From assembly GCA_037127315.1 (NCBI GenBank), contig JBBBDQ010000310.1:1187001-1251000 (forward strand): 64,000 bases of DNA, read 5' to 3'. Numbering within the stretch: position 1 is the stretch's first letter; each line of letters starts with the position of its first letter. Source of the DNA: Ascarosepion bandense (lineage: Eukaryota > Mollusca > Cephalopoda > Sepiida > Sepiidae). This document shows positions 55,611 through 64,000 of the stretch, in pieces. Below the pieces are notes generated by a model. That model saw nothing but the letters and a program-made list of their open reading frames with translations. It was not told where the DNA came from and did no database searches. The translations under genes and the position numbers were made by a program.

Positions 55611-57011
55611 TAAAATAGGGTTAAACACATTTATGTAGTTTGTTACTGAAACATTTAAACCTTTTAGGTTTATGCTTACATGTATATCTCAGAAATTAGA
55701 GGTGATGAGTGAAAAAAAATTTTGTATCTGAAATCAGCACCCCCAAATTAGGTTAGAATATATATTTTTATGCTTGTACATACATATGCTTTGTAAACCA
55801 GTATAATCATTTAGCTTTCTGTATTTCGTAATTTCTCCTAATAAAATATTTGTCTTTAATATAAATAACTGGACTAATTTTTATCAGTACCTGAATAAAT
55901 ATCTGACAAACAGGAACAAATTCTGAATACTTTGTAAACATCTGCTGAAAAATAAGAAATATTGAAAACACTGCAAAATAAAGTATTGCTTTGTTTCTAA
56001 AATTTTATTTGCAGAATGATTTTAGACTTGTTAAAGGGGTGCTGAAAACTTCTTGATCTGACTTATTTCCTAAAATCTGACTTCTTTTTTTTTTTTAATT
56101 GACTAGTTGGATTAAGAACTTTCAGTAGTCTCTTATATAAAAGAGAAATGTATTTTTGTAGGAATTTTTCAAAGAATTATTTGAATCTTTAAAAATGTAC
56201 TTATTCTATAAAATGCTACTGAATAATTAAAGGCGTTTTTATAATCATCAAATGAGTATCAATATTTTAATAGATTTTATTTTTGTTTTAAATAGAATTT
56301 GCTGGTTCCAATAAGTATAGGTTATGTTTTAATCCTATTTTACTGCTTAAAATAGCTCCTCAAATTCTTCTCTTTTGCTGATCAGGAACTTCATTGATAA
56401 GATAGCTGTTATAGTTGTCTTTTTGTAGATCTTTACATGTTGCATAAATAATTCATATTCCTTGGTACTGCATTTATCTTTTTTACAATATATTTGCCAA
56501 AAATGATTTTTAGTACTTTTCATTTCATAAAATAAGCTTCTGTATTATGAAGTAATGGAATTTTCTTTGTCTCAAATTTTCATACAACTCTTAAATATGA
56601 ACAAATGAAACAGCAAATTTTCTTTTAGACATATCAGATTAAATAAATGGCAAACATTGTCTGCTTATTTTTAATAAAATCTGTTCATACTCACAGATAA
56701 TCTTTTGCGTATTATAATTAAAAGATGTCAGAAATGAGCTGTAATGTTGACAGATGTTATTATCACTCATTTCTCAATGTATCTAAGTACTTTCAATCTC
56801 CTTCCAAGATCATCTTCAGGGGTGTGAGTTATGGTAACAAAAAATAACCGCAAAACTATGTTGCTAAAATTACTGTAAATTTTTTTTTCTGTTTCAAATA
56901 TAACAGTTGATAAATTGCTTAGTGTTTATTAGAACATGAAAATTATCCAAAATGGAATTTTTTTTATGTTGTAATTTCATGGTCATGCATGTGTTAAAAA
57001 AACTGTTCTTT
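55611..57011. other. intron, no feature recognised
   Basis: AT-rich, no gene or clear repeat. Confidence 0.4.
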
Positions 57012-57440
57012 TTACAAACAGTTTAGAACATTACTACAGTATTCATAGCTGATTCTATAAATTGATGGCTTAAGCTTTTTAATGAATATTGCCTTGAGAA
57101 TCTGTAGTTTACTTTTGTTGTTTTCTTGGTGGAGGGTAGTTGTGTTATCGATCATTATTTTTGTATATTGTGAATGTAGACAGGAATGTTGTAGATGTCT
57201 AGAAATGGACAAATGGTTTGACAAATGTAATGTAAGATGTCTTGTTAATATAGTTGTTGTAAATCCAACATATTTGTTTTTTTGTTTTTTTTTGTCTAAG
57301 ATACATTCTCCCAAGGGTCGTTTGAATTTATATATAATGTTGGTTTTACGTAACACATCAGTTGGTGGGGAGGAGTTATTACAGATAATTAAATTAGTAG
57401 TTATATATATGGGGGTACTAGGGAAGAAATACAACAATAA
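57012..57440 (-). pseudogene. Penelope-like GIY-YIG endonuclease domain fragment
   Basis: A 141-codon uninterrupted minus-strand frame. It contains LRKTNIIYKFKRPLGEC, then KYVGFTTTILTRHLTLHLS (Tyr-Val-Gly plus the following Arg, as in GIY-YIG cores), then IDNTTTLHQENNKSKLQIL and IKKLKPSIYRISYEYCSNVL. These match the C-terminal endonuclease of Penelope-like retroelements in order. The RT part is not found upstream, so it is a 5'-truncated copy. The final stop at 57012 is plausible as the natural C-terminus. The Met at 57437 is not the true start. Confidence 0.7.
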
Positions 57441-58075
57441 TTTAAAAATTTAACTCAATAAAATCATTATTATAAAAAAAGTCCTGTTGTTGGATGAAAT
57501 GTATAACATAGTTTTAGATTTTTACCTATCTGTATTTTATAGCAAACTGTGTCTCAAAACATTCCTATTTCTTGAAACAAGTTACCTTCAGGGATGCTTG
57601 TGCTATTTCAATTGTTGTTTTGCTTTCTCATTCATATCAAATCATTGTACAGTTCATATCTATACATTTCTCAAAATCCATTCAAATTTCATTGCTTGGT
57701 AGTTTGACATTTCTCTATAGCTTATAAATTAAAATCTTCACATTTTTAAACCAAAGTCCTATTTTTTATTTACTAATAGCATTGGCTTAACAGTTTATCT
57801 TTCTCATAGCTTCATTTGTATAAATAATACAGGAAAATAATGAGTTTAAAAGGTTTTCATATTTGCCTGACAAGAGTTAGCAAAGATTAATGGATTTTTT
57901 TTGTTGGATAATCAACAAATAATATAGTATTTAAAAATGGAATTTTAAAAATGTTACACTTTAAACAAAATCAGTTGAAAGTTGAACATCTAGTAGCTCT
58001 ATAAAAACTAATTTGAAATCTGAACTTTGTTCATCAAACATTAAAAATAAAAGTTAAAAGTATGTAAGATAGTTT
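57441..58075. other. intron, no feature recognised
   Basis: AT-rich. The 71-codon frame at 57487-57702 has no motif. Confidence 0.35.
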
Positions 58076-58506
58076 TTACATTATTTACATTGTTCAGACT
58101 GTTGTCTTCATCTTTATTGCCATGTTTATGACATTTCAGCTCTTGTATTCTCCGGCCTTCTTCAGATGTTAGAAACTTTGAACCAAACCCTTTATTTTGA
58201 TCACTGGGGGAATATCATTCTCATTCCAAGTGCAATGACACTTCTGGTAGCCATGTAGTTTATTTTTTCACCATTGCTGGAGCCTGGTATTGAGCTCACA
58301 ACTCTTTGGGTCAAGTCACTGGAACTAACCAATGTGTATATCCACTGGGCCATGTGTTCTTGAAGAATATTGAAGCAAAGGCATTTTGTCGGTCACATTT
58401 ATTCCTCTTAGTTTTTCAACTGGGTTACCTACTGCCTAAAAAGCTGAGGACAATAGTTCAAACAATGTAAATAATGTAAATACTACCTCATCTCAGAAGT
58501 ATAGAC
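58076..58506 (-). mobile_element. tRNA-derived SINE
   Basis: On the minus strand it starts ctatacttctgagatgaggt (58504), then an inverted-repeat word tttgaactattgtcctcag (58463). Then comes a tRNA-like body with box A tggcccagtggatatac (about 58352) and box B gttgtgagctcaatacc (about 58300), and it ends with the inverse word gaagacaacagtctgaacaa (about 58110). Both terminal words match the 135-bp element at 32221-32355, so the two are one family. SINEs are transcribed by pol III and mobilised by a partner LINE. Confidence 0.65.
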
Positions 58507-59992
58507 AAATACAAAATAGTTGTTCATAATTGATTTACAAATAAGTTTTTAAATATTTCCATGTTTATTCCAACTATCTCCTTTATGACGATCTCTTTTA
58601 TGAAACTAGGTTTTCTAAAAAAAAAAAAAAAAAATAAAAAAAAAGTGTAAAATATGAACATAATTAATATTCGATTCTATAGCTGCATCTCCATAAGAAA
58701 TTATTTCTAATGAAAATTACTGATACTTGTAGCTATTTGAAAATTTACTAGTTAGACAAGTCAAATTTAGCTACTTCTGAATTGAGTGTAATCTCACTTG
58801 AAATTGCATTTTTAATTATTGTACAGTAACTTGTTTAAATTTTATTGTGTGGGATACTGGTTTGAAGTGATTTATTTTTATTTATTTTTTATTTTATTTT
58901 ATTTTATTTTTAATGGCTTCCAAAGCCATGAGTTTGTATTGGTTAACCTAAAAAGAAAAAGTTTGTTCTGAGTCTGTCACAGTAGAAGGATTTCACTGCA
59001 GTTTTTTCAAATGATTATTTTTGTATTGTAACGATTCATATTAGCATACATTATTAAATTTGGTAAAAAATTGGAACATCTTTTGCTTATTGTCACATTG
59101 ATGAGGGAAGAAAATAGGCAACATTTTTGGTATATTCTGCTTTTTCTTTTTCTTTTTTAAGAGAGATAAAGATGCAAGCATTCAGTTTATAAAGAATGTA
59201 CTGAATGTGTCAAAAATGGCTTGCAAATTTTAGTTCTGGAGATTTCATTATGTTCTACAGTCTAGTTTGAATCAACTTGTGGCAGCACATGATGTAAAGA
59301 GCAAGTTCAGAATTAAGAGAAAAAGTATAATATTCCATCAGGATATTGTTCACATTTTTTTGATGACCAAGCAAATATTGGGAAGTTTTCTTTCATCTGT
59401 CACATTGACTGATATTCTAATATTAATAAGATAAATATTTATCCTGCCTTTTTTTTTTTTTCCTTACAGAATTTTCTTAATAAAAAAACAAACACTTAAA
59501 TACTGCAAAAGGTCTTTTGTACTAGTTTTTTTTGAAAAGAAAAATACTGTTGCCTGAAGATAGTGATAAAAGGATAAATGTTAATGTCACGAAAAAGATT
59601 TTTATTTTCACTTAAACTTTTTTTGCTCCTCAATATTCATGGCAATTAACAAATGAAAGTATGGTAAGAATGACTGTCTTCCTTCATGAATTACTGAATA
59701 TCATTTTTCCATTCAAAGCGGGTAGTTTATAGATTTATTAGTATTTATTCCTTTTTAAAATGTTAAAATGACAAGGGGATTTTATTTATCTTGTTTGATA
59801 AATTATATATCCATTATCAGTCCCATTGTTTCAGTGTAGTCATAGGATTGCTGAGCACCTGTGCAAACACTTTAATTCATCACCTCTATGCAGGAAACAT
59901 AGACATTGGAGCAAAAAGATCATGGTCAAATGTAACAATTATAACTGTAAATGATAAATAATAGAGTAATAAATATATAATAGAAAATAAGT

Positions 59993-59997
<5 letters not shown>
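58507..59997. other. intron, homopolymers only
   Basis: A poly-A run at 58619-58646 and a TTTTA repeat at 58878-58912. A splice-acceptor-like tttccttacag at 59468 is followed by frames that stop quickly. Nothing else seen. Confidence 0.4.

Positions 59998-60023
<26 letters not shown>
59998..60023. repeat. (TA)n microsatellite
   Basis: A TA run directly left of the inverted tRNA-like pair. Confidence 0.95.
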
Positions 60024-60409
60024 TTCTACCAACCTGGTTATTTACAAGAAATTTTATTGCAAAAATGTGTGTCATTCAGCAGGTTTCAAACCTACAGCAT
60101 AAGGGAAACCACCAATTGTTCTGGTGTGTCTTAAACCACTCGACCATGAATGATTCTACAGTCCACTTTCTGTAACATTCTGTTTATATTTGTTTACATT
60201 ATAGTCTGAGCTGAGATGGTTATTTATGAAAAATCAAAAGTTGTGTATATAAGGCTTGATTTAACTTTGATTGGACTCTGGAATCATTTGTGGTCAAGTG
60301 GTCTAAGGCATACCAGATCAATTGATGGTTCCCCCTATGTTGTCAGGGATCGCAATTTCAAATCCTACCACATGACACACATTTTCATAACAATCTCCAG
60401 AACTCACCG

Positions 60410-60413
<4 letters not shown>
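60024..60413. mobile_element. inverted pair of tRNA-like sequences (palindromic SINE-like element)
   Basis: Minus strand, 60155 to 60077: atggtcgagtggtttaagac (box A), then an anticodon-stem-like caccagaacaattggtg, then gtaggtttgaaacctgc (box B). Plus strand, 60287 to 60372: ttgtggtcaagtggtctaag, ataccagatcaattgatggt, gcaatttcaaatcctacc. They are diverged copies of the same tRNA-Leu/Ser-like sequence facing away from a ~120-bp centre, and the outer parts (aaatgtgtgtcat left, atgacacacattt right) are also inverse. TA runs flank both sides. Confidence 0.65.

Positions 60414-60444
<31 letters not shown>
60414..60444. repeat. (TA)n microsatellite
   Basis: A TA run directly right of the inverted tRNA-like pair; with the run at 59998 it brackets that element. 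Confidence 0.95.
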
Positions 60445-60446
<2 letters not shown>

Positions 60447-62984
60447 AATTATTATAATTATTGCTAAAGCAGTTTTTAAATATAGAATAATTTAATTTAC
60501 AGAATAAATAGTGAAAATATGTTACCAAATGTTAGAATTTGAAAATGTCCTCTTTCTAAAAAGAATATTAAAACAAAGCTTGGACATTTGTGTCTACTAT
60601 ATGCTATTAAATACAATATGATAAATATTTATCAGCTAAGCTTGCCGAATTACTTCTTTTTTTTTTTTGTTTATTTATATAAAAGCATATGATGAATACC
60701 AATTAGTCTAAAGAATAAACAGTCATCATTTTATATGATTTTTGTTATACACTAAAGTTCATCCAATGCAAGGCTCAAGAGCCACTCAAGAATACACAGT
60801 TACTGGATAAGATGTGTGATATGAAAGTAAGAGTAAGAGGTGAAAATTATGATATGGAATATAGGTAACAACTGACCTCAGATTTGAGGAGAATAAGATT
60901 GTAGTTTTTTGGGAGCATTCACACTGGAGTCTGAGTCTTCCACAAAGTAGCAGTTCTTCGGAAGAAGTTTTTGGAATCAAACATCCTTCTTACCAAAGTA
61001 ATATGTATGAAATGAGCATGATTCAAGTATTCTTTTTAAGCAGGGCTTAAACAATAAGGTTTTTAAAGACTACCACAGGGGTTTTATTCAAACCAGTAGC
61101 CTTCTGCCACCCTAATGATGCAGGACTGTGATAGTTGGCATGATACTAGCTCAACTGATTAAAATAAGTAGCTTTAATAGTTTAGTCTGGAAAATTCCCT
61201 AGCTGAGACAAATCACAAAGTTTATACTTTGTGAGAAGTTGTAAAGTGGGTAGGGGGTGGTGATTGTCTAATATAGTTTGAGGCAAATTTAATTTATGCT
61301 TTTCATTTTCTTTATCCAGTGAGAATGAGATAACCTCTGGGCCATTTATAATAGTTGGTACTAATGGTTTGACAAACTTGTTGGTGATTTTTCAGAGCTT
61401 TCAGGAACCAAGAATTTTGTTTTCAACTTTTGCTTGGGCTTCACTGTACATTACTAATCTTAGAATTTTTCAGAACTTTCTTGTGATGATTGCAGGCAGT
61501 TCTGAATGGAGCAAGAGTACTGCTAAACTGTTCACGATGTTAAAGATAGTAGTAGTGATTATGGTGAGCCCATTCAGGTACGAATCAATACTGGTTATTT
61601 GGCCTTTCTTGATCTTTGAGTGTTAAAGCTCTATGCTAGAAAGAAACCACTCAGAAATATGGGAGACTGTTCTCAAAGTTCTAAAAATATTTTGTATTTA
61701 ATAAATACTCAGTATAATGGTGAAATGAGTAAATAATCATCACTTCCCTTGTTTTTCTTTAAAAAACCCATTTCTTTCTTCGAGCAGTAAAAAAGACATC
61801 TGTTCACTGCCACAGCCAAGCATTCAAAATGGACTATGACTAAATTTAATGAATTTTTGTTGATCAGAGACATTTTAAATTTTTGATACTGCTAATTAGT
61901 TTCCCTATTTTGAGAAGACAAATTTTCATTGTAGGGTGACACACAATTATCTTACAATGAAAGCAAAAAATAAGAACAATAACTGAACAAAGTAGCCCAC
62001 ATCTTTTTATGATTTTTTTAATATAATGTATGCTACTATTGTCCATTATTACTATAAACAGTTTCATGAAAATAGTGACTTAAACAATTATCTGACATAA
62101 ATTCATGAATATATATGTTTGTATTAAGTATCAACTAGATAAAAAAAATAAATCACAGAATATAATACAAGAGAAGATTGAAGACAGCTGTTCTCAGTCT
62201 ATTGTCAAAATAAGTATCTCATAGCATTCATTATTAGAAACCATTTGAGATGTATTATATATTACATTTTCTCATTCTTGTTTTTATGGCCAGTTAAGCA
62301 AAAAAATTATCTTGGTACAGCTTGAGAAAAGAATTTGAGAGCAAAGCTTGAGTCACAGCTACTTTTGGTCTGAACTTGATTAAAATAAATTTTTATGTCT
62401 ATATCTTTTTTGTCACTTTCTTGATCATTGAAGAGAATCTTCACTATAATCCAACATGAATGCATGTAGTAATCTTTAAATTTGAATGCTAAGATTAAAA
62501 TCAATTTTCAGGTTAATGTACCATTTGTAAATTTTTTTTCCTTTTGTAATTAGTATGAATTTTACCAATATATTTCTTATTCTCTTGCATTTCTTACCCC
62601 AATTTTCTATATTATGACATTCACGTATCTAGTCAAATTGAGTCATTCAGTGTCAAATCAACAAAAGCTTAACCATCACTGACAAAGATTTTTATATGTA
62701 CAAAAATTTGTGGTGTACTCTTGACTGTGGCCTGAGTTTCAAGGATTTTATTGAGTTTAGCCAAATTCAAAATGGTTTGATAATAGATGCTACATTTTGA
62801 TATGAACTGGGCTTACATTTTATTCTGTTTGTTTCAAGATTTTGTAAAATTATTAATCAATCTGTTTCAAAAGTACTGTTGATTTTATAAAGATACTCAT
62901 GTAGATATTTTCTCACCAATGAGAAATTATGTACATTTCAGCAAAAGCATCTCAATCTCTTTTTTATGATGGAAATCATTATGT
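60445..62984. other. intron, no feature recognised
   Basis: AT-rich. The 85-codon frame at 61369-61626 and other short frames have no motif. No clear repeat structure. Confidence 0.4.
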
Positions 62985-64000
62985 TGTATCTTCTATGTGC
63001 CCTGTCCCTTCAGGACATAGGCGATCATAGTTCTCCATGTCTCCCTATCCCTTGTGGCTCTTAGTATGTTTGCTCCTATTACTCCTGGCAACCCCCGTTA
63101 CGTCATCCACCTGATCAGGCTCTGCAAATATGTTATCCGCTGTCTTCCTCTGTCTCTCTTTCCTTCTATCTGGCCAGTCAGTATCAGGTTCTCCAGGCTC
63201 TCCTTCCTCATTGTGTGTCCCAGGAACTTCAGTTATCTCTTCCTGATGCTCAGTATTAATTTACTTTTTGTTGCCATTCTTTCCAACACCTCATCATTGC
63301 TTGCATGCTCAGTCCATGATATCCGCAGCATCCTTCTGTAGAACCACATTTCCGCTGCTTCCCGTTTTGTCCTCATTTTCAATGATATTGTCCAGCATTC
63401 ACTGCTGTATTGAAGAACTGACATCACATAGCAATCCAGCACTCTTTTCTTTGTTTCTAGTGAAATTTTCCTGTGTGTTAGTACTTTACTCAGCTTCTGG
63501 AATGTGTCCTTTGCCATGCCAATTCGCCTTCGGATCTCTGTGTCGCACTTTCCATCTCCTGTTAGAACACTTCCTAGGTATTTAAATTTTTGTACTTGCT
63601 TGATTCTGGTATCCCCCACCTGTATTTGGCATTTTGGGTTGCACCTTTTGCTGATGACCATGCATTCAGTTTTCTTAGTTTATTTGTAGTCCTTTTTTGT
63701 CACTCTCCACCGCTACCTTCTGTAGGAGGTTTTGTAGTTTCCTTTCCATGTCTGCAATCAGCACTGTATCATCTGCATACCTTACATTGTTCAAGTTGTG
63801 GCCTCCAATAACAAATTCTGGTGTGCCATCTAGGGTCCTCAAAACATTCTTGCTGTATAGGTTGAACAAATCTGGTGAAAAGACACATCCTTGTCTTATG
63901 CCCTTTTCTATCTTTGTAAATCTACTGAAATCGTTACCTGTCTGTATGCATGCCGTTTGCTGCCAGTAGAGATTCTTGATTACTCTTATGTCTTTCCCGA
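62985..64000 (-). pseudogene. RTE-like LINE ORF2, RT end and C-terminal part (copy 2, runs off window)
   Basis: Minus-strand protein from the window edge: FNLYSKNVLRTLDG, NNVRYADDTVLIADMERKLQ with an intact YADD catalytic box (63869-63675 frame), a stop at about 63675, then KYLGSVLTGDGKCDTEIRRR and LDCYVMSVLQYSSECWTISL (63661-63233), FLGHTMRKESLENLILTGQ and a final stop after KGQGT at about 62996. It is the same family as 48692-49330 (about 90% identity by eye) and extends further 5'. The stops at 63675 and near 63103 make it inactive. The rest lies beyond 64000. Confidence 0.85.

Larger units (their letters stand above)
38887..64000 (+). other. CCDC6: CCDC6 intron 1 (open-ended)
   Basis: Starts with the consensus donor gtaagt. 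I looked for exon 2, expected to begin with a Gln-Ala-Arg-Ala-Glu-Gln-Glu-Glu-type coiled-coil segment, and did not find it, so the intron seems to extend past the window end (more than 25 kb). Most mobile elements inside are on the minus strand, opposite to the gene. Confidence 0.7.

Overview
This is eukaryotic, AT-rich, intron- and repeat-dominated DNA, most likely from a mollusc and plausibly a cephalopod. The reasons are the long introns, many (TA)n and (CA)n runs, and a repeat set (Tx1/L1-like, RTE-like and jockey/CR1-like LINEs, Gypsy elements, a Penelope-like GIY-YIG fragment, tRNA-derived SINEs) whose protein signatures I associate with octopus and squid genomes. That taxonomic call is inference; no search was run.

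Only one conventional host gene is visible: the first coding exon of a CCDC6 orthologue (38638-38886, + strand). It has in-frame upstream stops and a consensus GTAAGT donor. Everything downstream to the window end (about 25 kb) is then probably CCDC6 intron 1; I found no exon 2.

Upstream (1-35 kb) is a graveyard of nested mobile elements. 1-5.2 kb: Gypsy integrase and protease scraps, a mariner fragment, an interspersed element with a (TA)n/(CA)n tail, and a purine-rich minisatellite. 5.8-9.2 kb: a 25-nt-arm hairpin, a LINE 3' fragment, and a 2.8-kb element with long inverted arms that carries two nested insertions. 10.3-17.4 kb: a minus-strand Gypsy element with a 1.3-kb 3' LTR, env-like remnant, integrase, RNase H, dead reverse transcriptase, protease and gag; no second LTR was found. 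17.5-22.4 kb: a plus-strand LINE with ORF1 and ORF2 remains. 22.4-28.9 kb: a second LINE of the same general kind, split by a probable solo LTR and another insertion. 28.9-31.2 kb: a plus-strand Gypsy element cut off just after its reverse transcriptase. 32.2 kb: a 135-bp element with a perfect 14-bp target-site duplication. 33-35.6 kb: tandem repeats and microsatellites.

The CCDC6 intron (38.9-64 kb) is less crowded. It holds a 225-bp near-perfect direct duplication, a 2.7-kb element with roughly 300-bp inverted ends, two minus-strand RTE-like LINE copies, a jockey/CR1-like RT relic, a Gypsy gag relic, a Tc1-like transposase abutting an unclassified repeat protein, a Penelope-like GIY-YIG fragment, a tRNA-derived SINE and an inverted pair of tRNA-like sequences. 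Almost all mobile-element reading frames carry stops or frameshifts, so the window reads as one host gene start embedded in mostly dead transposons.
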